Positions 1 to 8,015 are shown, numbered from the stretch's first letter. The stretch is 19,074 nucleotides of DNA from Deltaproteobacteria bacterium CG07_land_8_20_14_0_80_60_11 (GCA_002779455.1 PEWM01000112.1:1-19074), one strand, 5' to 3'. The notes: generated from the letters alone by a model not told the origin. Numbers and translations are program-made.

Positions 1-61
1 CGCCATCCGGGAAGGCGGCCGCACCGTGGGCGCCGGCGTGGTGAGCGAGATTTTGGAATAG
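1..61 (+). CDS. tuf: Elongation factor Tu, C-terminal end (partial)
   Basis: Only the last 19 codons and the TAG stop are in the window (frame starting at base 2). They read AIREGGRTVGAGVVSEILE, the conserved end of domain 3 of bacterial EF-Tu, the GTPase that delivers aminoacyl-tRNA to the ribosome. The position directly upstream of rpsJ matches the usual str-to-S10 operon order in bacteria outside the enteric group, so fusA, rpsG and rpsL probably lie further left. The start is outside the window. Confidence 0.95.
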   Translation, partial: AIREGGRTVGAGVVSEILE

Positions 62-92
62 TTTTTTATGAGGACTACAGGCCAGTAAGGAC

Positions 93-117
93 CACAGGCT
101 AGAAAGCCTGTGCTACC
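93..117. repeat. Short palindromic intergenic repeat between tuf and rpsJ
   Basis: CACAGGCT (93-100) and AGCCTGTG (105-112) form a perfect 8-bp inverted repeat around a 4-nt AGAA loop, followed by CTACC. The reverse complement of 102-117 recurs at 19018-19033 with 15 of 16 bases identical, so this looks like one copy of a dispersed repeat family and not a gene-specific structure. There is no T-tract, so it is not a convincing intrinsic terminator for tuf. Confidence 0.75.
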
Positions 118-143
118 GAGAAAATTTGGAATAAGGCTAAAAC

Positions 144-452
144 ATGATAACGCCCAAGATTCGCATTCGCTTGCGGTCTTACGACTACAAGTTGCTGGAC
201 AAATCGGTGCTGGAGATCGTGGAGACGGCCCGGAGCACCGGCGCCCGGGTGGCGGGACCCATACCGCTGCCCACGGAGATCAACAAATACACCGTGCTGC
301 GCTCCCCCCACATTGACAAGAAGTCCCGGGAGCAGTTCGAAGTCCGCACTTACAAGCGGCTGATGGACATCCTGGAGCCGACCCAGCAGACCATGGACGC
401 CATCAGCAAGCTGGATCTGGCAGCCGGGGTGGACGTAGAAATCAAAGTATAG
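144..452 (+). CDS. rpsJ: 30S ribosomal protein S10 (NusE)
   Basis: The 102-aa product is full length for S10, a protein of the 30S head that also acts as NusE, the partner of NusB and NusG in antitermination and transcription-translation coupling. The family signature [13 protein letters not shown] lies at about residues 32-44 and the [14 protein letters not shown] segment at 53-66. The ATG has an AAGG about 7 nt upstream. It is the first gene of the S10 operon, following tuf. Its TAG stop is also the first triplet of a heptad repeat array that fills the following gap. Confidence 0.98.
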   Translation: MITPKIRIRLRSYDYKLLDKSVLEIVETARSTGARVAGPIPLPTEINKYTVLRSPHIDKKSREQFEVRTYKRLMDILEPTQQTMDAISKLDLAAGVDVEIKV

Positions 453-561
453 TTTTTGGTTTTTAGTTTTTAGTTTTTGGTTTCGGTTTATCGAAGGCCG
501 CCTCTAAAAGATAAAATTACTAGGGCCAAAAACCAAAAACCAAAAACTTAAGAACTAAGAA
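450..561. repeat. Mirrored heptad repeat array in the rpsJ-rplC gap
   Basis: The 131-nt gap contains a left array of 7-bp units at 452-486: GTTTTTG, GTTTTTA, GTTTTTA, GTTTTTG, GTTTCGG. A right array at 527-547 has three exact CAAAAAC units and continues in register as TTAAGAA and CTAAGAA to 561. CAAAAAC is the exact complement of GTTTTTG, so the transcript can fold into a long hairpin with a loop of about 40 nt (487-526). The left array starts at the rpsJ TAG stop. The right array ends about 10 nt before the rplC Shine-Dalgarno (AGGGAG near 571-576). Confidence 0.85.
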
Positions 562-583
562 CCGCGACCAAAGGGAGCAACAA

Positions 584-1210
584 ATGCCTGGGGGCTTAAT
601 TGGCAAGAAATTGGGCATGACCCGGATCTTCGACACCAACGGGCTGGCAGTGCCGGTCACCGTCATCGAAGCCGGTCCCTGCTTTGTGGTGCAGAAAAAA
701 ATTGCGGCCCAAGACGGCTACGAGGCCCTGCAGGTGGGCTTTGACCGGCGGCCCTTGACCAAGTGCAACAAGCCGGAAAAAGGGCACTGCGAAAAGCATG
801 GCGCCAAGAGCGGTTTTAAATGCCTGCGGGAATTCCGGGTGGACGAGGCCTCGGGGTTCGAAGAGGGCCAGGAAATCACCGTGGGGCAATTCGAGATCGG
901 GGACCGGGTGGACGTCATCGGCACCAGCAAGGGCAAGGGGTTTGCCGGCACCGTCAAGCGGTGGAACTTCCACCGGGGCCCCATGGGCCACGGTTCCATG
1001 TCCCACCGGGCGCCGGGGTCCATCGGCTGCAGCGCCTACCCCTCCCGGGTGGTCAGAGGCAAGAAGATGCCGGGCCAGATGGGGAATGCCCGGGTGACGA
1101 CGAAGAATCTGGAAGTGGTGGATGTGCGCCCCGAAGAGAACCTGCTGGTGCTGAAAGGGGCCGTCCCCGGCCCGCGCCAGGGCCTGGTGCTCATCCAGAA
1201 GGCCGGGTGA
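584..1210 (+). CDS. rplC: 50S ribosomal protein L3
   Basis: The 208-aa protein is the usual length for L3, an early-assembling 23S rRNA-binding protein with an extension reaching toward the peptidyl-transferase centre. It starts PGGLIGKKLGMTRIF and carries the family core FHRGPMGHGSMSHRAPGSIG (residues 129-148) and KKMPGQMG (160-167). Where E. coli L3 has the glutamine methylated by PrmB, this protein has Cys149 (SIGCS), so that modification is not expected. Start ATG follows an AGGGAG. The next gene, rplD, begins 4 nt after its stop. Confidence 0.98.
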   Translation: MPGGLIGKKLGMTRIFDTNGLAVPVTVIEAGPCFVVQKKIAAQDGYEALQVGFDRRPLTKCNKPEKGHCEKHGAKSGFKCLREFRVDEASGFEEGQEITVGQFEIGDRVDVIGTSKGKGFAGTVKRWNFHRGPMGHGSMSHRAPGSIGCSAYPSRVVRGKKMPGQMGNARVTTKNLEVVDVRPEENLLVLKGAVPGPRQGLVLIQKAG

Positions 1211-1214
1211 CCAT

Positions 1215-1838
1215 ATGCCGACGGTGGATATCTATAATATTGTCAGAGAAAAAGTAGGGGAACTCGAGCTCAAAGATGAGATCTTTGGGGTGGAGGTCAA
1301 GGGGCACGTGCTCCACGAAGTGGTGACCTGGCAGCGGGCCTGCCGCCGGTCCGGCACCGCCTGCACCAAGACCCGGGGCGAAGTGCGGGGCGGCGGCCGC
1401 AAACCCTGGCGCCAGAAAGGCACCGGCCGGGCCCGGGTGGGCAGCTGCCGGTCTCCCATCTGGCGGGGCGGCGGCACCACGTTCGGCCCCAGGCCCCGGA
1501 GCTATGCCTATGCGCTTCCCAAACAGGTGCGGCGCCTGGCCTTGAAGATGGCGCTGTCCAGCAAGCTGGCCAGCGGGCAACTGTTGGTGCTGGACGCTTA
1601 TCCCCACGCGACGCCCAAGACCAAAGATTTCGTGAAGGTCATGGAGACCTTTCACCTGAACAAGACGTTGTTCATCACCCCGGAAGAAAACCGGGCGCTG
1701 GAACTTTCAGCCCGGAATGTCCCGGGGGTCCAGGTGATGCTCCCCATGGGCCTGAACGTTTACGACATCCTCAAGTATGAGCACCTGGTGTTGTTTTCCC
1801 CGGCACTGGATGCGATCGAAGCGAGGTTGGCCAAATGA
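1215..1838 (+). CDS. rplD: 50S ribosomal protein L4
   Basis: The 207-aa product is full length for L4, which lines the nascent-peptide exit tunnel. The tunnel loop with the conserved basic stretch [16 protein letters not shown] is at about residues 61-76, followed by SPIWRGGG (80-87) and FGPRPRSY (90-97). No strong Shine-Dalgarno precedes the ATG, and the 4-nt gap to rplC suggests translational coupling. In E. coli L4 represses its own operon through an S10 leader. No equivalent leader can be judged here because the upstream promoter is outside the window. Confidence 0.98.
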   Translation: MPTVDIYNIVREKVGELELKDEIFGVEVKGHVLHEVVTWQRACRRSGTACTKTRGEVRGGGRKPWRQKGTGRARVGSCRSPIWRGGGTTFGPRPRSYAYALPKQVRRLALKMALSSKLASGQLLVLDAYPHATPKTKDFVKVMETFHLNKTLFITPEENRALELSARNVPGVQVMLPMGLNVYDILKYEHLVLFSPALDAIEARLAK

Positions 1839-2125
1839 AGGCGTATCACTATTTAATCAAGGGGCCGATCATCACGGAAAAAACCCACGCCCTGAGGGAG
1901 GCGGCCAACAAGCTGACCTTCCGGGTGGCGGTCAAGGCCAACAAGATCGAGATCCGGAAGGCCATTGAAGACATCTTCAAGGTCAAGGTCCTGGGGGTAA
2001 ACACCATCCGCTTCAAAGGCAAGAAAAAGAAGATGGGCAAGACCGAGGGGGTGCGGCCCGACTGGAAGAAGGCAGTCGTCACCCTGGCCCCCGGAGAGAA
2101 GATCGCCGGTTTCGAGGCGCTCTAA
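1835..2125 (+). CDS. rplW: 50S ribosomal protein L23
   Basis: The 96-aa product matches L23, which sits at the tunnel exit and is the docking site for trigger factor and SRP. It shows IKGPIITEKTH (residues 8-18), the conserved segment VKANKIEIRKAIEDIF (33-48) and a very basic loop around KGKKKKMGK (61-69). The ATG overlaps the rplD stop as ATGA, a typical translational-coupling arrangement. Length and motifs are normal for the family. Confidence 0.98.
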   Translation: MKAYHYLIKGPIITEKTHALREAANKLTFRVAVKANKIEIRKAIEDIFKVKVLGVNTIRFKGKKKKMGKTEGVRPDWKKAVVTLAPGEKIAGFEAL

Positions 2126-2130
2126 GCCGC

Positions 2131-2176
2131 GGTCAGGGGTCAGGTTGGCACAAGACCCCGGCCGCCCGGCCGCAAC
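2131..2176. repeat. Two-unit heptad repeat and palindromes in the rplW-rplB gap
   Basis: The 89-nt gap holds two adjacent exact copies of GGTCAGG (2131-2144). GGGGTC (2136-2141) can pair with GACCCC (2154-2159). A 14-nt palindrome CGGCCG-CC-CGGCCG follows just downstream. Two units are too few to prove a repeat array, but the 7-bp period matches the longer arrays elsewhere in this operon. An AAGGA before the rplB ATG is the only other recognisable signal. Confidence 0.4.
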
Positions 2177-2214
2177 GACATGCAGCTGAGAACTTATTGT
2201 AAGGATAACCAGTC

Positions 2215-3042
2215 ATGGCTTTGATTTCCCGAAAACCCACCTCCGCGGGGCGGCGGTTCCAGACGGCCACGGATTTTGCTGAGATCACCCGGAGCGAGCC
2301 GGAAAAGAGCCTGGTCAGGCCCCTGAAGAAGTCGGGGGGGCGGAACAATTATGGCCGGGTTACGGCCCGCCACCGGGGTGGGGGACACAAGCGGCGCTAC
2401 CGCCTGATCGATTTCAAGCGCAACAAGCTGGAGGTTCCGGCCAAGGTGGCCACCATCGAATACGACCCGAACCGCACGACGCACATTGCGCTGCTCCACT
2501 ATACGGACGGCGAAAAGCGTTACATCCTGGCGCCCCAGGGACTGCGGGTGGGGGACATGGTGGTCTCCAGCCCCGATGCGGACATCAAACCGGGCAACAC
2601 GCTGCCCCTGATCAACATCCCCACCGGCACCCTGGTGCACAACGTGGAGATGAAGCCGGGGAAAGGCGGCCAGATAGCCCGGGCGGCGGGTTCATCCGCC
2701 CAGTTGATGGCCAAGGAAGGGAAGCAGGCCCATCTGAAGCTGCCGTCGGGCGAGGTGCGGATGGTGCCGGTGGACTGCCGGGCCACCATCGGTCAACTCA
2801 GCAACGTGGAGCAGGAAAACGTCTCCCTGGGCAAGGCCGGGCGGAAACGCTGGGTCGGCAAGCGGCCCCATGTCCGGGGGGTAGCCATGAACCCGGTGGA
2901 CCACCCCATGGGCGGCGGCGAAGGCAAGTCCTCGGGCGGCCGTCACCCGTGTACGCCTTGGGGGGTGCCCACCAAGGGATATAAGACCAGAACGCCCAAA
3001 GCCAGCGACCGGTATATCGTTAAACACCGGTCCAAGAAGTAG
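2215..3042 (+). CDS. rplB: 50S ribosomal protein L2
   Basis: The 275-aa product is full length for L2, a core 23S rRNA-binding protein needed for subunit association and peptidyl-transferase activity. It has the N-terminal RNA-binding region ([16 protein letters not shown], 52-67), the SH3-like core, and the highly conserved [13 protein letters not shown] (225-237) containing His230, the counterpart of the functionally important E. coli His229. The C terminus is basic (HRSKK). ATG is preceded by AAGGA. rpsS follows 11 nt later. Confidence 0.98.
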   Translation: MALISRKPTSAGRRFQTATDFAEITRSEPEKSLVRPLKKSGGRNNYGRVTARHRGGGHKRRYRLIDFKRNKLEVPAKVATIEYDPNRTTHIALLHYTDGEKRYILAPQGLRVGDMVVSSPDADIKPGNTLPLINIPTGTLVHNVEMKPGKGGQIARAAGSSAQLMAKEGKQAHLKLPSGEVRMVPVDCRATIGQLSNVEQENVSLGKAGRKRWVGKRPHVRGVAMNPVDHPMGGGEGKSSGGRHPCTPWGVPTKGYKTRTPKASDRYIVKHRSKK

Positions 3043-3053
3043 AGAGGAAGATC

Positions 3054-3338
3054 GTGGCCCGTTCAATAAAAAAGGGACCCTATGTGCAGGATTGCCTCCA
3101 GGCCAAGGTGTATAAGGCCCGGGAGAGCCAGGATCGCCGGGTGATCAAGACCTGGTCGCGGCGGTCCACCATCACTCCGGAATTCATCGGATTAACCCTG
3201 GCGGTCCATAACGGCAGGAAGTTCATACCGGTATACGTCACCGAAAACATGGTGGGGCACAAGTTAGGGGAGTTCTCCCCCACCCGGCAATTCGGTGGCC
3301 ACGCCGGGGACCGCAAAACCAAGATGGGTAAGAAGTAG
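3054..3338 (+). CDS. rpsS: 30S ribosomal protein S19
   Basis: The 94-aa product is typical S19, which binds 16S rRNA in the 30S head with S13 and contacts A-site tRNA. It begins [11 protein letters not shown] and carries [17 protein letters not shown] (69-85). The start is GTG at 3054, supported by the conserved N terminus and a GAGGA upstream; no ATG gives the right N terminus. Only 2 nt separate it from rplV. Confidence 0.97.
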   Translation: MARSIKKGPYVQDCLQAKVYKARESQDRRVIKTWSRRSTITPEFIGLTLAVHNGRKFIPVYVTENMVGHKLGEFSPTRQFGGHAGDRKTKMGKK

Positions 3339-3340
3339 CC

Positions 3341-3682
3341 ATGGAAATCAAGGCGAGCGCCAAATATCTGCACATCTCGCCCACCAAGCTGCGGCTGGTG
3401 GCCCGGACTCTCCCCGGCAAGAAGGTGGAAGAGGCCCTGGCCATGCTCCGGTTCATGCCGCAGCGGGGGGCGCGGTTGGTGCGCAAGGTAGTCATGTCGG
3501 CGGTGGCCAATGCCGAGCAGCGGCCCCAGATCGATGTGGATACCCTAATAATCAAAGGCGTCCAGGTGGACGGGGGACCGAGCCTCAAGCGCTTCCAGGC
3601 GCGGGCCATGGGGCGGGTCAACCGCATCCTCAAACGGAGCAGCCACATCACCGTGGTCCTGAAGGAAGGGCCCGGCAAATGA
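3341..3682 (+). CDS. rplV: 50S ribosomal protein L22
   Basis: The 113-aa product matches L22, whose long beta-hairpin reaches the exit-tunnel constriction and is a site of macrolide resistance mutations. Visible are ISPTKLRLVARTLPGKKVEEAL (starting near residue 12) and the hairpin region GGPSLKRFQARAMGR (78-92), followed by the conserved RSSHITVVL (99-107). The ATG is 2 nt after the rpsS stop with no strong Shine-Dalgarno, so it is probably coupled to rpsS. Confidence 0.97.
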   Translation: MEIKASAKYLHISPTKLRLVARTLPGKKVEEALAMLRFMPQRGARLVRKVVMSAVANAEQRPQIDVDTLIIKGVQVDGGPSLKRFQARAMGRVNRILKRSSHITVVLKEGPGK

Positions 3683-3710
3683 TTAGTCGATTTATATAAG
3701 GAGGCATGGA

Positions 3711-4364
3711 TTGGGCCAGAAAGTTCACCCCATCGGTTTTCGTCTGGGGAGCTATCGCAAATGGGATTCCGTTTGGTTCGCCCGGAAAGATTTCGCATCC
3801 ATGGTGTTGGAAGACCGCCGGATTCGAGATTTCATCAAGGGCGACAAGGAACTCAAGGGGTCGGGGGTCGCCGGATTGGATATCAAACGGGCGGCCAACA
3901 AGCTGACCATCAAGATCCATACCTCCCGGCCGGGCATGGTTATCGGCCAGAAGGGTAAGAAAATTGAGGACCTGCGCCGCCGGCTGGAAAAAATGGTGGG
4001 CCGGGAACTCGTGATCGACGTGCACGAGGTGCGCAAACCCGAAATCAACGCCCAGCTGGTGGCGGAAAACATCGCCCAGCAACTGGAGCGCCGGGTGTCC
4101 TTCCGCCGGGCCATGAAGAAGTCGGTGGGCCAGGCCCTGAAGTTCGGGGCCAAGGGCATCAAGATCCGGTGCAAAGGCCGGCTGGCCGGGGCGGAAATCG
4201 CCCGGCAGGAAACGTACCGGGAAGGCCGGGTGCCGCTGCATACCCTGCGGGCCCTGATTGATTACGGTTTCGCCGAAGCCAAGACTACCTACGGGATCAT
4301 CGGGGTGAAGACCTGGATCTTCCACGGCGAGGTCCTGGGCGCTGAAGAAGGGATGACCTTTTAA
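3711..4364 (+). CDS. rpsC: 30S ribosomal protein S3
   Basis: The 217-aa product is S3, part of the mRNA entry channel and its helicase activity with S4 and S5. It starts [12 protein letters not shown], has the KH-domain GxxG loop in [16 protein letters not shown] (77-92), and the C-terminal domain with the conserved [16 protein letters not shown]. The start is TTG at 3711, positioned 6 nt after a perfect AAGGAGG (3698-3704) and giving the exact conserved N terminus. An ATG at 3706 between this ribosome-binding site and the TTG is in another frame and opens only a short spurious reading frame. Confidence 0.97.
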   Translation: MGQKVHPIGFRLGSYRKWDSVWFARKDFASMVLEDRRIRDFIKGDKELKGSGVAGLDIKRAANKLTIKIHTSRPGMVIGQKGKKIEDLRRRLEKMVGRELVIDVHEVRKPEINAQLVAENIAQQLERRVSFRRAMKKSVGQALKFGAKGIKIRCKGRLAGAEIARQETYREGRVPLHTLRALIDYGFAEAKTTYGIIGVKTWIFHGEVLGAEEGMTF

Positions 4365-4369
4365 CTGCC

Positions 4370-4454
4370 GTTTTTGGTTTTTGGTTAAAAACTAAAAGCC
4401 AGGATAAGATATACGGGAAAACGGAAAACGAATAACGCAGAACGAAAAACGAAG
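4370..4454. repeat. Heptad repeats and hairpin in the rpsC-rplP gap
   Basis: The 135-nt gap contains two heptad groups. GTTTTTG twice (4370-4383) can pair along 13 positions, with two G-U wobbles, with AAAAACTAAAAGC (4387-4399) around a GGTT loop. A second group has five consecutive units at 4416-4450: GGAAAAC, GGAAAAC, GAATAAC, GCAGAAC, GAAAAAC. All units keep a 7-bp register with G first and AAC last. The second group has no obvious right-hand mirror array. Confidence 0.75.
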
Positions 4455-4455
4455 T

Positions 4456-4486
4456 CCCCCCGACTCCCCTTTAAAAAGGGGGGCGG
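4456..4486. repeat. Palindrome upstream of rplP
   Basis: CCCCTTT (4466-4472) and AAAGGGG (4475-4481) form a perfect 7-bp inverted repeat with a 2-nt centre, extendable by the flanking C and G runs (TCCCCCC and GGCGG). It lies just before the rplP ribosome-binding site (AAGGA). It resembles the C-run/G-run palindromes that are dispersed in many bacterial genomes. It has no downstream T-tract, so it is not a clear terminator. Confidence 0.6.
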
Positions 4487-4499
4487 TTAAGGAAAAAAT

Positions 4500-4937
4500 A
4501 TGCTTAGTCCAAAACGGGTAAAACATCGGAAGGTAATGCGAGGCCGCCGGCGGGGCAAGGCCTCCCGGGGCAACTTCGTGGCCTTCGGGGATTTTGGCCT
4601 CATGGCGGTGGAATGCGGCTGGATCACGGCCCAGCAGATTGAGTCGGCCCGGATCGCCATCACCCGCCACGTGAAACGGGGCGGCCAGGTCTGGATCCGG
4701 GTCTTTCCGGACAAGCCCTTCACCAAGAAACCGGCGGAAACCCGCATGGGGAAAGGGAAGGGGGGGCCGGAGGGTTGGGTGGCGGTAGTGCGGCCCGGCC
4801 TCATCCTCTACGAGATGGCCGGGGTGGACCGGGAAGTGGCCAAAGAAGCCATGCGGCTGGCCTCCCACAAATTGCCCATTCCCACCAGGTTCGTGGAGAA
4901 GGAGCATCAGCCGACGGCCGCGGAGGCGAGCGTATGA
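4500..4937 (+). CDS. rplP: 50S ribosomal protein L16
   Basis: The 145-aa product is L16, which organises the A-site and the base of the central protuberance. It begins [20 protein letters not shown], with conserved [10 protein letters not shown] (29-38), a basic loop, and [13 protein letters not shown] (81-93). Arg82 corresponds to the arginine hydroxylated in E. coli L16; whether that happens here is unknown. About 8 extra residues at the C terminus (QPTAAEASV) go beyond the usual end. AAGGA precedes the ATG. Its stop overlaps the rpmC start. Confidence 0.97.
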   Translation: MLSPKRVKHRKVMRGRRRGKASRGNFVAFGDFGLMAVECGWITAQQIESARIAITRHVKRGGQVWIRVFPDKPFTKKPAETRMGKGKGGPEGWVAVVRPGLILYEMAGVDREVAKEAMRLASHKLPIPTRFVEKEHQPTAAEASV

Positions 4938-5128
4938 AGGCCGCAGATTTGCGGGATCTGACCCGGGAAGAACTTCTGGCTAAGTTGAAAGAGGTCTCGG
5001 AAGAGCTTTTCAATCTGAACTTTCAACATAGCCGGCAGCAACTGGACAACACCGCCCGATTGGGGCAGGCCAGGAAAGACCTGGCCCGGGTCAAGACGGT
5101 ACTGAGGGGAAAGACCGGGCAGGAATAG
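4934..5128 (+). CDS. rpmC: 50S ribosomal protein L29
   Basis: The 64-aa product [20 protein letters not shown]... is L29, a two-helix protein beside L23 at the tunnel exit. The conserved features are the DLT-EEL start, [15 protein letters not shown] (25-39) and the [11 protein letters not shown] helix (46-57). The ATG overlaps the rplP stop (ATGA) and has GGAGG upstream, which decides this start over longer in-frame readings into rplP. Confidence 0.97.
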   Translation: MKAADLRDLTREELLAKLKEVSEELFNLNFQHSRQQLDNTARLGQARKDLARVKTVLRGKTGQE

Positions 5129-5148
5129 CCTGGGAGGGTTAGGCAGGT

Positions 5149-5409
5149 ATGGAAAAACAGCGCGGCGTGCGCAAGACCAGGATTGGCAAGGTGGTCAGCG
5201 ACAAGATGGACAAGACCGTGGTGGTGGAAGTGAAACGCCTGGTGGCCCACCCCCTCTATCATAAGATCATCCGGCGCCGGGCCCGGATCAAGGCCCATGA
5301 CCCCAACAATTCATGCCAGGTGGGCGACAAGGTGCTCCTGGAAGAGACCCGCCCCTTAAGCCGGGACAAACGCTGGCGGGTCAGGGAAGTCCTGGAGAAA
5401 GCCCAGTAG
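5149..5409 (+). CDS. rpsQ: 30S ribosomal protein S17
   Basis: The 86-aa product is S17, a primary 16S rRNA-binding protein of the 30S body with an OB fold. [21 protein letters not shown] (starting near residue 8) and [10 protein letters not shown] (35-44) are the family landmarks, with the [19 protein letters not shown]-terminal strand region. ATG follows an AGG, with GGAGG further upstream. The order rplP-rpmC-rpsQ closes the S10-type operon, and rplN (spc-type) follows after 25 nt with no terminator. Confidence 0.97.
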   Translation: MEKQRGVRKTRIGKVVSDKMDKTVVVEVKRLVAHPLYHKIIRRRARIKAHDPNNSCQVGDKVLLEETRPLSRDKRWRVREVLEKAQ

Positions 5410-5434
5410 GCTCAAGGGCGTTGAGGATAGAAAC

Positions 5435-5803
5435 ATGATCCAGGTTCAGACACAGATGACAGTGGCGGACAACTCCGGCGCCAAGAAGGTTTCCTGCATC
5501 CGGGTCCTGGGAGGCACCAGGAAGCGGTACGCCCGGGTGGGGGACATCATCATTGTGGCGGTCAAGGAGGCCCTGCCCCACTCCAAGGTGAAAAAAGGGG
5601 ACGTGATGCGGGCCGTGGTGGTGCGCACCGTGAAAGAGACCCGGCGCCCCGACGGCTCCTACATCAAGTTCGATGACAACTCGGCGGTGCTCATTACCCC
5701 CCAGGGCGATCCCATCGGCACGCGCATCTTCGGGCCGGTGGCCCGGGAACTCCGGGCCAAGAGGTTCATGAAAATCATCTCTTTAGCCCCGGAGGTGCTC
5801 TAA
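5435..5803 (+). CDS. rplN: 50S ribosomal protein L14
   Basis: The 122-aa product is canonical L14, which forms inter-subunit bridges with 16S rRNA and binds the silencing factor RsfS. It starts [18 protein letters not shown] and holds CIRVLGG (22-28), the [12 protein letters not shown] strand and [22 protein letters not shown] precedes the ATG. Its TAA stop overlaps the next start as TAATG, so rplX is coupled to it. Confidence 0.98.
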   Translation: MIQVQTQMTVADNSGAKKVSCIRVLGGTRKRYARVGDIIIVAVKEALPHSKVKKGDVMRAVVVRTVKETRRPDGSYIKFDDNSAVLITPQGDPIGTRIFGPVARELRAKRFMKIISLAPEVL

Positions 5804-6153
5804 TGGCCAAGTTCAAGAAAGCGGCGGAGCCCGTCAAGGTCCGGTTGAAGAAGAACGACCTGGTGGAGGTCACCACCGGCAAGGAGCAAGGCAAGACCGG
5901 CAAGGTTTTGAAGGTGTTCCGGGAAAAGAACCAGGTGCTGATCGAAAAGGTCAACATGATCAAGCGGCACACCCGCCCCAGCCCCACCACCGGCCAGGGG
6001 GGGATCGTGGAAAAGGAAGCGCCGATGTTCGTCTGCAAGGTGAAGCTGATTTGCCCCAAATGCGCCACCGGCACCCGTTTTCGAATGACCCAGACCGGCG
6101 AAGGCAAAAAGGTGCGGGTATGTCTGAAATGCAAGGAATTGATTGATGGCTGA
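5803..6153 (+). CDS. rplX: 50S ribosomal protein L24 (zinc-ribbon form)
   Basis: The 116-aa product has the KOW motif of L24 ([19 protein letters not shown], starting near residue 17), an assembly initiator on 23S rRNA. The C-terminal part carries CPKC (84-87) and CLKC (107-110), the paired CxxC arrangement seen in many non-enteric L24 proteins, and probably binds zinc. The start overlaps the rplN stop by one base, with GGAGGT upstream. The end overlaps the rplE start by 8 nt. Confidence 0.97.
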   Translation: MAKFKKAAEPVKVRLKKNDLVEVTTGKEQGKTGKVLKVFREKNQVLIEKVNMIKRHTRPSPTTGQGGIVEKEAPMFVCKVKLICPKCATGTRFRMTQTGEGKKVRVCLKCKELIDG

Positions 6154-6856
6154 AAAGGGATCGGGAAAAGACAAGGCCAAGACGGCGGGCAAGACGGCGG
6201 GCAAAGGCGTGGCCAAAGGCGCGCCCAAGGGCGCTGACAAAAAAGCGGCCAAAACGGCAGCCCCGCCGGTGGCGAAAGCCGCGGCGAAAGCGGCGGCCCC
6301 GCCGGGCCCGAAAGGGACGCCGCGCCTGATAGAATATTATCGGACCGAGTGTGTCCCCCAAATGATGCAGGAGTTCCGTTATAAGAGCCCCATGCAGGTG
6401 CCCAGACTGAAGAAGGTCGTGGTCAACATCGGGCTGGGGGAGGCCATCCAGAACATCAAGCTGTTGGAGTCGGCCTCGGCGGAACTGACGGCCGTCACCG
6501 GCCAAAAGCCGGTGGTGACCCGGGCCAAGAAGTCCATCGCCGCCTTCAAGCTGCGGGAAGGCATGCCCATCGGCTGCATGGTCACCCTGCGCCGGGACCG
6601 GATGTACTACTTTCTCGACAAGCTGATGAACGTGGTGCTGCCCCGGGTGCGGGACTTCCGGGGCGTGAGCGAGAAGGCGTTTGACGGCCGGGGCAACTAC
6701 ACCCTGGGCATCCGGGAGCAGATCATCTTCCCGGAGATTGACTACGACCAGATGGACAAGGTCAGGGGGATGAACATCACCATAGTCACCAGCGCCCCCA
6801 CCGATGAAGAAGGGAAATTCTTGTTAAAATTACTGGGTTTGCCCTTCAGGAGATAA
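6146..6856 (+). CDS. rplE: 50S ribosomal protein L5 with a long lysine/alanine-rich N-terminal tail
   Basis: The 236-aa product contains a normal L5, which binds 5S rRNA and forms part of the central protuberance. The core starts at about residue 59 ([20 protein letters not shown]), with [32 protein letters not shown] and the usual IFPEIDYDQ region. L5 is normally about 180 residues. The first 58 are extra and consist of K, A, G, P, T with Lys at nearly every fourth residue. ATG 6146 has AAGGA 8 nt upstream inside rplX and fits better than TTG 6143. No internal start with a good ribosome-binding site precedes the core, so the tail is probably translated. Confidence 0.95.
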   Translation: MAEKGSGKDKAKTAGKTAGKGVAKGAPKGADKKAAKTAAPPVAKAAAKAAAPPGPKGTPRLIEYYRTECVPQMMQEFRYKSPMQVPRLKKVVVNIGLGEAIQNIKLLESASAELTAVTGQKPVVTRAKKSIAAFKLREGMPIGCMVTLRRDRMYYFLDKLMNVVLPRVRDFRGVSEKAFDGRGNYTLGIREQIIFPEIDYDQMDKVRGMNITIVTSAPTDEEGKFLLKLLGLPFRR

Positions 6857-6858
6857 GA

Positions 6859-7044
6859 ATGGCCAAGAAATCGCTGATAGCCAAGGCAAAGCGCGAGCCC
6901 AAGTATCCGGTGCAGAAATACAACCGCTGTCCAGTGTGCGGCCGTCCCCGGGCGTTTCTCCGGCGGTTCGGCGTCTGCCGCATCTGTTTCCGCAGCATGG
7001 CCCTGAAGGGAGAGATTCCCGGGGTCACTAAATCCAGCTGGTAG
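6859..7044 (+). CDS. rpsN: 30S ribosomal protein S14, zinc type
   Basis: The 61-aa product is the short zinc-binding S14 (type Z, also called rpsZ) of the 30S head. Four cysteines form the finger: C24-P-V-C27 and C40-R-I-C43. The C-terminal IPGVTKSSW is the family end. The start lies 2 nt after the rplE stop, with AGGAG in the rplE tail. The long zinc-free S14 is not seen in this window. Confidence 0.97.
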   Translation: MAKKSLIAKAKREPKYPVQKYNRCPVCGRPRAFLRRFGVCRICFRSMALKGEIPGVTKSSW

Positions 7045-7052
7045 GGCACATT

Positions 7053-7451
7053 ATGAGCATGACCGATCCCATCGCCGATATGTTGACCCGGATTCGCAAT
7101 GCCGGGGGGGCGCGGTTCGACAAGGTTGACATCCCGGCCTCACGCATGAAGATCAACCTGGCGCGTCTCCTCAAGGAAGAAGGGTTTATTAAAAACTACA
7201 AGGTCATCAAAGATAATCGCCAGGGCATCCTGCGAGTCTACCTCAGGTATGTCGACCATCAGCAACCGCTCATCCAGGGGTTGAAACGGGTCAGCAAACC
7301 CGGGTGCCGGGTGTACACCGGCCAGGCCTCGCTTCCCAAAGTGCGGGGGGGCCTGGGGATGGCGGTCATTTCGACCTCTCAGGGGGTCATCACCGACCGC
7401 CAGGCCCGCAAGCTGAACGTGGGCGGCGAGGTCTTGTGCGAGATCTGGTAA
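7053..7451 (+). CDS. rpsH: 30S ribosomal protein S8
   Basis: The 132-aa product is S8, a primary 16S rRNA binder and, in E. coli, the translational repressor of the spc operon at the rplE region. It begins [17 protein letters not shown] and ends with the conserved [22 protein letters not shown]. The conserved N terminus supports the ATG at 7053. No convincing S8-like operator was recognised around rplE in this sequence. Confidence 0.98.
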   Translation: MSMTDPIADMLTRIRNAGGARFDKVDIPASRMKINLARLLKEEGFIKNYKVIKDNRQGILRVYLRYVDHQQPLIQGLKRVSKPGCRVYTGQASLPKVRGGLGMAVISTSQGVITDRQARKLNVGGEVLCEIW

Positions 7452-7461
7452 AGGTAAGCAT

Positions 7462-8001
7462 ATGAGCCGCATCGGAAAGAAACCGGTGCCTTTGCCCAAA
7501 GGGGTGAAGGTGAAAATGGAAGAAGGGAAGTTGATAGTCACCGGACCGCGGGGGACCCTGACGCAGGTCATGCCTCCCCGGGTCCACGTCAACATCGGGG
7601 CCCAGGAGGTCACGCTGGAACCCCAGGATGACAGCCGGCTGAGCCGGTCCTACTGGGGACTGGCCCGCACCCTAACGGCCAACATGGTCATCGGGTCCAC
7701 CGAGGGGTTCACCCGGGTCCTGGAACTGGTGGGCACCGGTTACAAGGTGGAAGCCAAGGGCGACGTCCTGGTGTTCAACCTGGGGTACTCCAACCCCGTG
7801 TTGTTTCCCCTGCCCAAAGGGATCACGGCCAAGGTGGAAAAGGCCAACCGCATCGAATTCTCGGGGGCCAACAAGGAAGAGCTGGGACAGACGGTGGCGG
7901 TGATTCGGCGGCTGCGGCCACCCGACCCCTATAAAGGCAAGGGGATCAGGTTTGCCGGCGAAGTGATCCGGCGCAAGGTGGGCAAGGCCGGCGGCCGTTA
8001 A
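7462..8001 (+). CDS. rplF: 50S ribosomal protein L6
   Basis: The 179-aa product is full-length L6, located near the factor-binding site of the 50S. It begins [15 protein letters not shown], has the central [22 protein letters not shown] and the C-terminal [19 protein letters not shown] signature. The duplicated alpha/beta fold of the family is implied by the normal length. An AAAGG is upstream of the ATG. rplR follows after 14 nt. Confidence 0.98.
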   Translation: MSRIGKKPVPLPKGVKVKMEEGKLIVTGPRGTLTQVMPPRVHVNIGAQEVTLEPQDDSRLSRSYWGLARTLTANMVIGSTEGFTRVLELVGTGYKVEAKGDVLVFNLGYSNPVLFPLPKGITAKVEKANRIEFSGANKEELGQTVAVIRRLRPPDPYKGKGIRFAGEVIRRKVGKAGGR

Positions 8002-8015
8002 AGGAGAATGGTGAC

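Noticed and set aside
2145..2165. Sigma-54 promoter at TTGGCAC in the rplW-rplB gap
   Set aside because: TGGCAC is present but the downstream TTGC element is missing at the required spacing.
6143..6145. TTG start for L5 one codon upstream of the ATG
   Set aside because: The in-frame ATG at 6146 is directly adjacent with AAGGA 8 nt upstream and is the stronger start.
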